This document shows, piece after piece, positions 35,450 through 48,300 of a stretch of DNA of 64,000 nucleotides (its first letter is position 1; the number at the start of each line of letters is the position of its first letter). Made by a program: the position numbers and the translations under genes. The notes under the pieces were generated by a model. That model was given only the letters and a program-made list of their open reading frames with translations. It did not search any database and was not told where the DNA came from. This stretch comes from Persea americana (Eukaryota; Streptophyta; Magnoliopsida; Laurales; Lauraceae): positions 41,403,522-41,467,521 of the forward strand of contig CM056820.1 in assembly GCA_029852735.1 (NCBI GenBank), read 5' to 3'.

Positions 35450-35761
35450 AATTCTCGTTTGGTAATTTTACCGTAAAATAAAGATAAAGTAAAGCATCAA
35501 ATCATAAAATATAAGTGGGTTATGATGGTATTTTATTTTTAGTTGTTTGGTATGAAATCTTTTTGACTTTTTGTATAAAAAAATAGAGTTTTTTTTTTTT
35601 TTTTGGGTCTTTTAATGGAGAAAGAAGGTTGCTTTTTTACAATTCTTTTTTAAAGAATGATGGACTTTTTTAAAAGTCCTGTACTTTTGATGTGACCCCT
35701 TGTCTGAAAAAAGAAGATTTTACTTTACTTTTACTAAACTAATAAAGTGTCAAACGGGCCC
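35450..35761. mobile_element. Tourist-like MITE (~310 bp)
   Basis: The right end reads GTGTCAAACGGGCCC followed by TAA. The left end is degraded but retains CGTTTGGTAATTTTAC, the same terminal motif inverted. Its interior (TTATGATGGTATTTT, TAGTTGTTTGGTAT, GATGTGACCCCTTGTCTGAA) matches both halves of the interrupted element at 42293-43963 in the opposite orientation. TAA/TTA targets and the GGGCCCGTTTGG end fit PIF/Harbinger-derived MITEs. Confidence 0.7.
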
Positions 35762-38341
35762 TAAAGTCAAAATTCTCAAAAGCGGGGTAAAGTTTAGGAT
35801 ATGGGGCAAAGAGATTATTAAAGATGAGTCAATTTAACGAAGATTAATGCCCTCAAGTTAATCAGCATCACATCAGATGTAAGAAATTTTCATCATTCTA
35901 TAATAAGATAGCCAGGTTTCATCAAATTGTGAGTCAAGATAGCTGACCAAGTTTTACGTGGTAACTTGTAGGAACTGAAAAGGGAGGAGGGTCATGTCCA
36001 ACTGTAAAGAAATGTGGGTGGTCAAATGCATCATATCATTTTATAATGGAAGGTATTGTCCTTTAAGGAACCCTCCTTGTTGAATAAAAGGTAAACTAGA
36101 ATACTAAGCATGTGTAGGTTGGCCTTATATGGAGGATATTAGTTTCTATTATCTGGAGTTGAACAAACTCTAATACATGTTTAATATGATACTAACAACA
36201 AACGCCCGTGCTGAGCCCAAGTCAAAATAAAGATATAGTAAATTATTATAATAATTAAAACTATAAAAGAAGAATCCACTATTATTATTTTTAAGAATTT
36301 TTAGAAAAAAATAAAGTGAAAAAAGATCTTAAGATTTTAAGGTAAAAGAAAGAAATTATTGTGAAAAATAATAATGAGAATCTTGTAATATTACACCTAT
36401 AAAATCTTTGAAAATTGAAAAAATGCATGGGTTAAAAGTCCCCACTAAAAAAGAGAAAATTCCGGATGGAAGCAAAAAGAAAAAACGATACCATTCAAAG
36501 AAGGAAAAAAAATGCATCAATTTTCCTACGAACACATCAATACCCGACTGGGGCTCAGTCTGTTAGGTACATTGTGTGGAGTATGAGTGTGGCTGAGATG
36601 AGTCCCTTGAAAAAAGAAAAGAAAAATAATGAAGTAAAATAAATAAATAAAGGAAATCAATCATTTAATTAGTTTTCACTTTCCTTGAAAGAAATATGGT
36701 ACAAATCAAACCAAAGATGCCATCATTCTTTAGAGATCTCAGTGTAGATGAATCAATCTAGAAATTAAGAAAAAGAAAAATGTATTACCATTCTTGTGTA
36801 TATCTGAACCATGGATCTTGGACACAAGGTAACTTACATATTAGTAAACAAATTTCCACAAAAAAGCCTAATCAATTCCATCATAAGACCTTATCAAAGC
36901 AAACTTGTAGGCTCCTTTCCCACTCACCAGACCCACACCAATGCCCCAAAAACACTATCCACTCGTTTTGAGCCTACTTATGGAATGAACCTAAAAGTGA
37001 TGTGGCAAATTTAGACATGTATGGGAAGCTAAATATGCAATGAATATATAGGTCACTCAATAGAGTCTAAACCATGTTGGGACCCACATTTTGATGGGCT
37101 GGGTCGACTGATATTTGTATCTAATTAACCATAACCTTGGTCCATTGCGTTGCTAAGTACTAGCCCATTGAACAAATGACTCTGTCAAGATTCCAGTGAA
37201 CCGCATAGTTGATGTGGTTGGTCCCATGGTTGATTGGAGATTCTCCCATACTTGCATTTTGCATTGGTGTGTCTTTCTTAGCCACTACGCGTGGGCCACA
37301 GAAGACAGAATATTCCATTTAGATGATGTCAATGAACCCAATCAACGACTCTCTTTGTGTTCGTAGTTGAAAGAGATTTTACGGCAATTGAAAGAGATTT
37401 TAAATAAGAGAACATTTAGAGTAAGATTAGGGGAGAGAATTCGATTTGTGGATCGGAAGGAGATTAGTAAGATTAGGGGAGAGAATTCGATTTGTGGATA
37501 GGGAGGAGATTTTATTGCAATTAAAAGAGATTTTAGGGGATATTGATTGAAAGACTTTAGGAGATATGACATATGTATAGCAATACTTTTAGAGAAAAAA
37601 TAGTGGAATATAATGACATGGTTCCTTAAATTACTGTAAGTTTTTTGTGTATATTTATTTAAAAGAAGAACTCCTTCAATGCTAACGTGGCACCCTCCAC
37701 AGCCCACTACTCATTTGCTTTGATATATATAAATAGGGCAACATCACGAGGAGCAAATGTAGGAAGAAAAATGCCAAATGTGCGACAAATGGCATAAACA
37801 AGTTGCTGGATAATCTCCAAAAACAATCAATACATAAAATAGAACATTTGATGGGACATTGTGTTTGAAATGTTCACGAATCCCCATTGGTTTCCATTGA
37901 CTAAAAGGTAACGTAGAATACTAGCATGTGTAAGTTGGCCTTATATGGAGGATATTAGTTTCTATTATCTAGAGTTGAACAAACTCTAATACATGCTGTT
38001 TAATATGACAATAGGGCAACATCAAGAGGAGCAAATGTAGAAAGAAAAATTCCAAATGTGAGACAAATGGCATAGACAAGTTGCTCGATAATGTCCAAAA
38101 AAAGTCAATACATAAAATAGCACATGTGATGGGACATTGTGTTTGAAATGTTCACAAATCCCCATTGGTTTCCATTGTCCCCGCTCTGGCTCAAATTTGA
38201 CAGATTTTTCATCCACATAAAATTCTTTGATAGAAGCCCATTGGAAAATATTAAAGCACCATGTCATGAGAAAAATCCACGTAGCAAGTGAGGCAAGTGA
38301 GTCCATTCTTTAAGGCGTGTTTATTTGGAGATAATAAATAT
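35762..38341. repeat. Scrambled local duplications
   Basis: Block Y occurs at 36085-36192 and 37901-38007 (shared GTTGGCCTTATATGGAGGAT). Block X occurs at 37733-37900 and 38010-38178 (shared GATGGGACATTGTGTTTGAA). The order is Y ... X-Y-X, all direct. A 46-bp tandem pair lies at 37421-37512 (unit begins GTAAGATTAGGGGAGAGAAT). Block X supports a minus-strand frame (38306-38022, 94 codons, MDSLASLATWIFLMTW start) of no known family. No gene is called. Confidence 0.7.
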
Positions 38342-41300
38342 GGTAAAAAATAAAGATCCAAATTGAATATATAAAACTGACCATCAAATAACCATCTCTT
38401 AAATTAAAAGTTAATCAAGAGTAGATGAGAAATGAATATGCATCAATGACTCTTTAAAACTTAGATTCTAGAAAAGTCAAGGCCTCCTCTATATTGCTAC
38501 CTTATATTCTTCACCCCTTGCCTCATATAATTCACACTTCATCCTTTTAATAATCCTTCAATCTAGCTCATTTGGTCATGAAATCTTACGTATTCTATTG
38601 AAAAAGAAAGTATTGCGGAAACTTTATCCAATTATGAGAAAGGACTCAACTTGGAAATATTAGATTTCTTCTGGTTATAGGTGAGAAATCCACAAATTTA
38701 TGGATCTGTCACTATCCTTGGAACATGGTTTTCCTCTCAAAAGATTTGTATAGCTGAGGATTCCCAAGTTCACGTTTGGTAATTAGTGAGGAATCATTCT
38801 CTGATTTGAAGATTTTCTAGCCTTCTCCTTTCAGCTGAGGGATTTCCACATTCTATGGGGACTTAGACTGAGAATCCTAGAAAGTCAAGGATCTTTGGTG
38901 GCCTAAATCCTTGTTAATTTTTAATTGCCAAAATGTGAATTTTCCACTACTGTGCGAAAGAAAATCCTTTCCTTGATGATTTGGTTTCCAAACAAGACTG
39001 TCGGTATAAATCACCTTACGTGTCTTTTACTCAACTCATTTATCTTTCCTTGATGATTTGATTTCTATAGATGACGATGGACCTGCTCTCCACCCCCACA
39101 TTTCTCGTCCTTTTTTCTTTTCCCTTCCTTTCTCTAGACCTTTTGAGTTCCAATATAAAAGTCAATTCTTTGAATAATTTTCATCAACACTCCTCTTTAT
39201 TTGCATTAAATACATAGAAACTGAATACATCAATATTCATGTCAAAAGTTGTTAAAAATAAAAATCCAATGTGAATATACAAAAACCCCATCAAATAACT
39301 TTCCCTTTAATAAAAATGAATCAAGAGAAAATAGGAAATGAATATCACCCATCTCCCTCGTAATTCCAATATTAAGAAAGTCAAGATCCTTTTACATTGC
39401 TACCTTATGTCCTTCACCCCTCACCTCACATCATTTACACTTCTTAACTCTATAGTAATCGTTTGGTGAAACTCTCTGACCATGAATTCTTATGCATCAT
39501 AATGCAAACAAACAAGCCGTGCGATGTTTTATTTTTCTTTGTTCTGTGTTGGAGTTTGCAGATGTCATAGCAGAGAGATGCTTTCGCAGTGCTTAGTAGA
39601 ATGCTAAAAATGTTAAAAATGATCGTTGCACCAAAGAAAGAAAATCCAGAACTGCTGACATCCTCTGTTTTTATTTTCTACCAAAAAGAACAAAAAAAAA
39701 GAAAGAAAGAAAAGAAACTAGAGGCCTACTACCATAGCAGCGACTTCTATGGTCTAGTCCTCTAAATTTTTTCCTATTTTTGGTAAGACAAGAGTTAATC
39801 AGTTGGCAAGGACAACCCAGATTAAAAATAACTTGGATGGGACCCGGGCCCTATGGGAGGGGCATGGTCAACGCTTGATTTTGATGGATAGGGTGGCCTT
39901 AAATTAATATGGATCCTACTCAGTAGACATGCTACTCTTAAAATTTTGAATTGCTAAAACTGGCCAATCTTAGCTGGCACCTTTGATTTCAGCTATAAGA
40001 TAAAATCGGCTGATTCAGCTCAAGTGACGCTTGCATATGTATGCATTTGGCAGCCACAACAACGGTCGCTTTTGCGCTGGTTGAAATTGAAAATCCCACA
40101 TCTTCCTTGGATACAGCTCATACCCAGAGATTTTGCAGAAGTATAGTCACTATACTTCTTTCAGTTGGTCCCCCCGTGAGTCCTCCATATGCAGCGTGGG
40201 GAACCAGAAAATATGTCTCGGAGGCACTATGAAACAAAATCATAGTGGACCAATGTAAATAACTAATGAAATTACAATAAAATTAAAGGGTATTATAAAA
40301 CTTCAGGACGGTGAGGGGTGGCCAAAAGGACAAGGGTATGAGTCTACAAATTCAAACATGCTACAAACCTGAAAGTATCACTACCAAACCCACCCTTAAT
40401 AGGAGTGGGATGGGGTAGTGGGTGACCCATTGCCATCCCTAATTAGGAGAGTAGATATGTATAATAAAGCCAGAAAAGATAAAAGACACCCTTGCATGTA
40501 CCTTAAAAAATAAAGTAGTATATTCTTCCTTTAAAGGAGGGAAAATAAAAGAATATCTCCTTTTATTAAAAGAAAAAAAGTATATTTTCTGATCCCCCAA
40601 TTTCTAGTTATCCTAGCAAAAATACTTGGGATTTCCGAAACAACATATATAACATCAGCTTGCAAAAAAAAAAAAAAAAAAAACCCACAATCCAGGAATG
40701 GGAGAACAAAACAAAATGAAAATATGAAATACCAAATAAAAAATGGATGCCTGAAATATGTCACTCCATAAGAGTTTAGGCATCTGTATTATACAGTAGG
40801 GCCAATTATTACAATTACTTGATCCAGGCTCCAATTTCCTAACAATCCCATGTCCCATTTCCATTTGGGCCCGATTATAAAAACCCTCCCTCCTAAAACT
40901 TCAATTATAAAATTGAGTTGAGATTAATTGATCATCAACTTGTATTAGTATGGTCATTATCTGGATGGCTACTTTCCTTCCACATATCAAATCCAAATCA
41001 AGTTCTAAACATGATTTGAACAAGACAGACCTCACAAAAAATGGAAGGCAAAGATCTGGCTGGTAGGGACTAGTGCGAATCACGTGAACTTCTTTACAGA
41101 AGAGAATAACAGACATTTAAATGGGTCTTTCCATGGATAAGTTGGTGTTGGAGTGGCTTTTCGGATTATTATATTTAAGTATACAGCAAAGCAACAGATA
41201 AAAACACACAACTTATATGGAAAATGGTGTACTGATGTCATCCATGATGCAATTTGAAGAAAAAAAAAACCCAAAAGAAATATTGATTTTGAGATCATCT

Positions 41301-42292
41301 TATAAACCATATCCCATCCAATTCGGGTGGGCTTAGCGACTCCTGCTATTCCACTCAACCCTATTTAATAGACACGCATGCATTCTTACTCAAGTCTCTT
41401 ACCATGAGCGCTACAAGTCCACAACCAAGGATCGACCCATGTCTCACCACATGGCTAACTGTGGATTGGCGGCATCTGTTCTTGTTGTTTTGTATAGGGT
41501 CGTTAATAATCTCTCTTTTCCCAGTTCCTTGAGCGCATGTAAACTTACAATTAATCTTACAAGAGCTCTTGGGATTTTCATGCACCTGCCCATGTCATTT
41601 CAAACAGGTGTTGGTACAAACTCCAACCTTACAAATTGCATATGAAAAATCAAAGTTTCTCCATGTGAGATAAGAAGAGAAACAGTAAGCTAAATGTGGA
41701 GAGGAAAAGGCAAATTCTGGCTGATGCTGATTTGTCATTTATCTGTCAAAACACAAATAACCGAAGTATCATTCTGTAATAGAATCGGAGACAATATGTG
41801 TACAAGTGTTTACTAAATATGCAAACAAGTGCGTGCACGACTACATCCATGGCAACTGGCATCCCACAAAATCACTGTACAAATGTGAAGAAAACAAAGT
41901 ATAACTACTCCTAAATAAATGGATAGCTTTAACATTAGTAAAATGCACCATCTCTCATAATTCCAATGATTTTGTCTGGATTTCATTTATTTTAATTTTC
42001 ATCAACACAAAATAAATATGGGTTCTCTCATATCCAATAAAACAAGCGCGCAAAGAAAGTGGGAAGTGACATGAAGGAATAGAAGGGAGCTGCTCCATTT
42101 GGATCCAGGTAAGCCCAACAGCAAAGCGCTTCCAATAGCCCCATGTCTCTCTCTGCCTCTTTAGTAAAGGTCTTCTTGATGATGGTAACATGCTTCTCAA
42201 GGCTCAACAAAGAGGGCTTGGAATTCAAAGGAGATCAATTTTGATTGTGGTCTTTTTGGAATTAGAATTTGATGTGTACTAAAAGAACTTAA
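38342..42292. other. Intergenic stretch with one further direct repeat
   Basis: A direct repeat of about 200 bp pairs 38345-38560 with 39250-39455 (shared ATTGCTACCTTAT, CTTCACCCCT, AATGAATAT). An A tract lies at about 40665-40683. A weak tRNA-like head (GTGGCCAAAAGGACAAGGG) at 40318 and another on the minus strand near 41430 could be old SINE remnants. ORFs here, including 42228-42028 minus, match nothing I recognise. Confidence 0.4.
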
Positions 42293-43963
42293 GGGCTTGG
42301 CACTTTACTAGATTAGTAAAAATCAAGTAAAGTCTTCATTTTTCAGATAAGGGGTCACATCAATAGCACTTTAATTTAAAATTTCCTCTTATCTTTAAAA
42401 AAAAAGTAAAAAAAAAAAAAAAAAAAAAACCTCCTTTATCCACGAAAAAACAAAAAAGCTCAACTTTTCTATACAAAAGGGGATTTTACAAAAAAAAAAA
42501 AAAACACTTTAGATGACCAGTGAGCTTAAAAAAACATTTTAACCGACTTTGCACTAGATCAGTCATTTTGCTTGAAAAGGTGTTTTTTTTTTTTTTTATC
42601 ACTTTCAACTAGCGTCCCCAGGGACCTTAGTTTTATGGAGCTAAGCGTCCCTAGGGACCCTGCTGTGTATACGAAGTAGAATAAAATAGGGTCGTTTCCT
42701 CATCAACAGGTTATTCTTTCTTCAATAACTTGGTCGTTTGCACCCATTTTTTCCGACCCAGCCGTCCAAGAGGATATATTTCTTCCGATGCAGCCATCCA
42801 AGAGAATAGATCACCGGTCCGACCGACCCGCTGCCGGAGCGGGAGCTGTAAAGTTGCTGGTTTTTTGGCATTTTATGTATAGAAACTTTTGGATTTTGTG
42901 GACATGAAGTTGCAAACTTTATTCATTCATTCTTTTCAAGATAGATCAGTTGAAATCTTTCTGGGGTTCTGTAAATTTCTCTGATTTGGATTGTGGAGAA
43001 CAGGAATATGTGAAACATGAGATTTTTCTACTTAGTGGAGCTAAGAAAGGAATGAAAAGTTGCAGATTTCAGTGCTTATGGGCCAAAAAGATATAAAAGT
43101 TTTTTGGGCTTGCATTTTTTCATCTTTTCTGCAAAGGGTTTTGTAGCTGGACAGATCAAAGATCACTAGAGAATAGGGAGAGAGATATTTGGGAAAGTGG
43201 GTTCTAAAAACCTTAGAAAAATTTTGCTAGATGAGGATTTCAAGCATTTTCACACCACTTTCAGCGGAAAGGCAGTTTTGAGCCCCAAATTTGTTGTTTG
43301 AAATGAAGAGGCATAGGAGTTCTCTAAATCCTAGCAAGAAAAATGCCCTAAAAATGGCGTTTGCCCTTTTTGGAAGACAATGGGCAGAAACAAATGCATG
43401 ATCTACTATCATGATGAAAGTGCATGTTGCATATTATACATTATTGAATGGAATCATTACTTGGAGACATTGAACATATTAAAATATTGTATAGAATTCT
43501 ATACAAACAAGAAAGAACACTGTAAAACAGAACAAATTGTCATGATGAAGAAACTAATTCGTGTAAACCGCAGTGTCCCTAGAGACTCTTAGTGCCATAA
43601 AACTAAAGTCCCTAAGGACGCTAGTTGAAAGTGCTAAAAAAAAAGTGTACACCGTAGGGTCCCTAGGGACTCTTAGTGTCATAAAACTAAGGTCCCTAGG
43701 GACGCTAGTTGAAAGTGCTAAACAAAAAAACACCTTTTTATGTAAAATAACTAATCTGGTGCAAGGTCAGTTCAAATGTTCTTTTAAGCCCACTGGTCAT
43801 CTAAAGTGCTTTTTTTGGTAAAATTCTCTATACAAAAAGTAAAAAACATTCTATACCAAACAACTAAAAACAAAATACCATCATAACCCCATTATATTTT
43901 ATTATCTCTTAATTTGATGGTTTACTACACTTTATTTTACATGTAAAATTACCAAACGGGCCC
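42293..43963. mobile_element. Tourist-like MITE interrupted by a Mutator-like element
   Basis: It starts GGGCTTGGCACTTTAC after TAA (42290-42292) and ends GTAAAATTACCAAACGGGCCC-type sequence at 43963, followed by TAA (43964-43966). The outer parts, 42293-42478 and 43828-43963, correspond to the two halves of the intact relative at 35450-35761. The middle is the 42479-43827 insertion. Confidence 0.75.
42479..43827. mobile_element. 1.35 kb Mutator-like element with 10-bp target duplication
   Basis: CTATACAAAA flanks it exactly, at 42469-42478 and 43828-43837. Terminal inverted repeats exceed 200 bp: GGGGATTTTAC...CACTTTAGATGACCAGTGAG on the left is mirrored by CACTGGTCATCTAAAGTG on the right. 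Mirrored blocks CTTTCAACTAGCGTCC and AGGGACCTTAGTTTTATG lie further in. The right repeat contains an 88-bp internal tandem duplication (about 43565-43735) that the left lacks. The interior (42700-43555) looks like a transcribed leader or intron rather than transposase, so it is non-autonomous and possibly carries host sequence. Confidence 0.8.
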
Positions 43964-43966
43964 TAA

Positions 43967-45387
43967 AGAGTTTTCAAAACATTGGATTATGGATTATATG
44001 CACTGCCTAGTAATTCGGGTTATAATATTCACCAAATCAATGGTTCCCTTGAAAAGGTATGGGTTCCTCAAGAAAAGGTTTTTTAGGCATGGTTTTGCAT
44101 CAATCTCATGCCTCTAACCTTTGATCCATGGCCTACAAAATTAATAGTTCTATATTTAAAAAAAAGTCCCCCCATCCAACGGTTCAGCCCATTCAAATGG
44201 TGCAAAGGCGCAATTCTGTTGTTGGTCCGGATTAGTGATAGGTGGGGCCCAGCATGCTATCTTTACAGATTGCTCCATACAAGGTTTATGTACAAGAGCG
44301 AAATTCTGTGTATATATGTGAGTGTGTGTGTCTACATATATTTACTCATCGGGGCCTTAATGCAATTTCTTGGTTCTTTTAAGGTTTTTTATAATTATTT
44401 ACAAAGTTGTAACTTGCCCTAATATCTTCATTAGTATAGGATTTGCCATTTGAGGAAAGTGACAATCAACTTACTTCTCTTCATACAAAAAGGTCTCGAT
44501 CCTCTGTCTCCTCCCCTTTTCTTCTCCTGTTTTTCTCCTTCAATTTCTTCTTCTTCTTTCCTCCGCCCAATTGCTCTTTTTTTAACTTTCTAGTTCTTGC
44601 TCCATCCAAGAAAACATGCTGGTCATTCACTAAAGTCAATTGATCAAATAGGGAATTCATGCTCTGCAAAACTGAATAAGAAATTCATTGGGCTAATCTT
44701 CTGTCAATATTCTATGAGCAGTGGGTCCTATCATGTTAACAGTGGGAATCACAATACAATTTCCCAATATACAGGAATGTACATCAGGGAGGTAAAGTAG
44801 GCTGTCTATTTGCTACGAAGGATCCAACTATCAAGAGCAAATGGGGCAATTGAATCGCCAAAAAGAAAAAAAAAAGACACTTGTTCAGGTTGTTTCAGGA
44901 ACCAAAGTATATCCAAATTAGAGTAATCTTCAAAACTACATGGCAATGAGGCATTATCAAATTCAAGTTACCGTTAAGTATATCCAAATTCCAGTTATCT
45001 TCAAAACTCCAATGGAGCTATCTCAACCACCTAGATCATGACTGGCTTCGTAGTAAAATCATTCCCCCACTTTTCTTTTCAATAACAACCATCTTTCCCT
45101 ATAGGGGAAAGGTCCTCACATTGACGTTACATGAGGGCTGTAGTCGTATCTGTCTAACTTTAAGATTTACATAATGACCCTCACTAAAAAAAATGGGGGA
45201 ACTACTTCACAAGATCATACATGTTCCAGTACTTCCATAACATGAATGGTAGAGTAAAATCAATTGAAAAGTTAACTTCGTTAATGAACTCTAGTTAGAA
45301 CTATTCCTTTAATCTTTAAAGACAATAAATTTGATACAGAAACAAGACAATGGACACTGATCTTTTCCAAATACCTGCCTGAACAAT
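43967..45387. other. Intergenic region downstream of the DUF212 gene
   Basis: CT-rich low-complexity DNA at 44495-44600 gives Phe/Ser-rich frames that are not genes. No terminal repeats or coding domains are seen. The 3'UTR of the DUF212 gene should start below 45388. Confidence 0.4.
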
Positions 45388-48300
45388 TTAAGCAGCAACA
45401 ATGAAACCTTGGCAGCAGATGCAAGCAACAAAGATGCCAAGAAGCGCCCCAGCAATGACTTGTGATGGAGTGTGACCAAGGAGTACCTTAAGCTTCCTTT
45501 GGCTGATTGGATGCCCTTGAAACAAGTCCTCAACAATCTTATTAAGGATCTGCACAAAACAGATTGGTGAACTACTAACTAATCACCAAGTATAAAAGCA
45601 TAATAATTATAGCAGATGTGCAAATTCCAACAAAAAGAGCACATACACACATATAGAAGTGCTTGTGCAAGATCCAACTCTCACTGGGTAGGCACCAGCA
45701 AGTCAGCACCCTAGCCCCAAGAAATGGGCCAACCCACTCATTCCATAATGGCATAACCACATGCTTGCCTCGAATGTCAGTCTGTATTTGTGAGTTGTGA
45801 CCTGTATATGAGTGGAAGCGTGAAAAAGACCTACTTTTGGGGAAGGACATGGACCCACCGACTCCGAGGCCCATCTAGGGCTGTCAATGGGTTGGCCTTT
45901 ACACAGGCGAGGTTCAAGCCCAATAAGGACTGTAAGCCAAGCCAGCCAAGGGTTATGGGAGGCTCGAATTTCATAAAGGCTCTGGTGCAATAAAGGACCA
46001 AGTTCGATAAGGGCTTGAGCCCAAGACCAATTCAATGTAAATTCTTGATTATACATTAGAATAAAAGTATGCTCAATTATAAAGTATTTGTTAAAATTAT
46101 AGATGCAGTTTGCACTTGAAGTCTGACAGGCATGGGCCCAAGTCCAACTTGAGCCTTCTTTGCATGATTAGAGCTGATAAAAATCATGAGGCTTGTCATC
46201 ATCATGTAGAATGTTTCTATTTTCTTTTTCCCTTTTCTTTTCTTTGAATGGGTGTTCCTATTTTCTATTGGAAACAGTAAAAATTTATTACCAATATTTT
46301 CTTAGTGGAGGTATAACATCTATAATGCTATATACCATCCCACCACAAAACAAAAGGGGGAAAACCACTGTGAACAATGGCCCATTGGCCCAAAGACCTG
46401 TCCCCATCAATTCTGACAACTTGCTGCCCCATTTGCCTCCCTCAAAGTATGATGAAATTGAGCATTCAACTCTTTGCTTAAAAGCTTGATTTCATTACCA
46501 TAAAAATGAAAGCCTGCTGGACCTGGTTTTACCTCTAATCACCCCATGAAAGTAAAATTTAAAAGAGCCTGGAGGAGAAGCAATCCACTTCACGATTCTA
46601 TTATTTTAGAAATTACTCCACAAAAACAGCACCATTCAAAGCAAAACATAACTAAAAAAACCAGCTTTCCTACATAAAAGGTAGATTGTACACAAACTGT
46701 AGAATTCTTTCCTGCAAGCAACCCACTTCCCCACACTAAACATTATGGATTCCCAAAGTTTCTTCTACAGTGACTTCTTCTTGTTAAAAAATTGGTTGTT
46801 CCTCTCAATCAATGTAGACCAAATGGTACAGCCATGAATAAAAACTTCCATAAAAATTTTCCTTTCTTGCTGAAAGAAGGAGAACCCCAACTCAAAATAA
46901 AATATCTAGTATTCTTGGGCCACCAAGACACATTAAATAGTCATAAGAAAAGTTCCACACCACCACTGAGAAATACAATGATAAACAAATGGCAGATGTA
47001 CTCTCTATCTCTGTCTCTGGTTCGTACAAAGGGCAAAAATCTAAAACAGAATGCCTCTATGCCTTGTGTTGTTTGTCGTCGAAACTCTCAGCACCACTGT
47101 CCAGCAGAAGCTTCAACTCTACAAAAAGGCACGCCTTACCAGAAATTCGAGCACAGAAGGCACAACAAAAAATTGGGAGATAAGGGCCTTATCGGAAGAC
47201 TACGGAAAGAGCTTCCCACCCATTATTAGGGCGCAGGCGAATCATGCTGGACAAACACTTGGCCCATGTATGGCTAATTAGATGATCTAGATCATTCATC
47301 CTGTGATCCCTACTATGTTAATTGAGACTGTACAAGTCACGCCCATGGCTCATGAGGCAATCTTGAACATCTTATTTCCCAGTTGAATGTGGAGTGTGAT
47401 ACATTTTTATTTCAAACCAACCATATGAAGCTTGCTGGGCATAGGAATGTCCAGCGAATATGACATTATATAGTTGTCCATCCATTCAGCAGGACATCAG
47501 ATGGAAAGTCAGATGACCAGTCCATGAAGCAATTTTGACACAGTAAATGGATTTTTACCAAGCAAAAAACGTTGTAGTGAAACGTAAACAAATTTCTTTA
47601 CTAAGAGTCAGCTGCACAAATCATTTGTATGATTTTTATGACCTACAAATTTATCCAACCTCAACAAATCGAAACCTAGTACGACAAGGAAAAGGGAATC
47701 TTATGTTCTTAGTCTCTTGAAATGAGACATATTCGGGGCTGCAGTGAATCCAAAACATCGAATTAAAACCATAACAAGGCTTTAGTCAGAATCAGACAGT
47801 AAATCAGGCCAAAGTAGAATGTCCATGCAAAAGTTTTTTTTTTTGAATGGTTGTCCATGCAAAAGTACTCTGATACAATCAGGGCTAGAAATGCGCCTAT
47901 ACATCTAAGATGGAGAACTTGTTCAGGCATAAAGTTTTATCATCACTGTAGTTCAACATTTCCTGCTCACATCAGAACTTTCACTTTCATCTGTAGTTCA
48001 ACATATCCTGCTCACATCAAAATTTTCCACTACCAATGCATCAGAAAGATTCATAGATGGAATGGAGAGAAACTTCCATTTACCACTATAGTTTGACACA
48101 TCAGCAAGAAGAGCTAACCTCCATTTCACAACAAAAAGTGCAAATCACGCCCCCCCGCCCCCCGCCCCCGCCCTAACAACAACAACAACAATCAGTGAAA
48201 TTTAAAGTAGCGAGAGTGCTCTGATCTGTCACAGATTGCAGATGATTGTAGGAGTGACAGATCTACAGGCAATCACAGAAAATTCATTGCATTTTTACAC

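Noticed and set aside
40041..40232. Plus-strand 63-codon frame beginning MHLAATTTVAFALVEIEN
   Set aside because: Isolated, short, no domain and no splice-compatible neighbours.
41280..41440. Possible minus-strand SINE (GGGTCGATCCTTGG as a B box)
   Set aside because: No convincing A box spacing, tail or target duplication. Left only as a remark in the intergenic entry.
45575..46056. Minus-strand frames of 99 and 117 codons downstream of the DUF212 acceptor
   Set aside because: They sit in the DUF212 intron, overlap each other in different frames and have no family similarity I can recognise. The GGGCTGTCAATGGG-type sequence at about 45876 suggests a decayed element, but its far end was not found.
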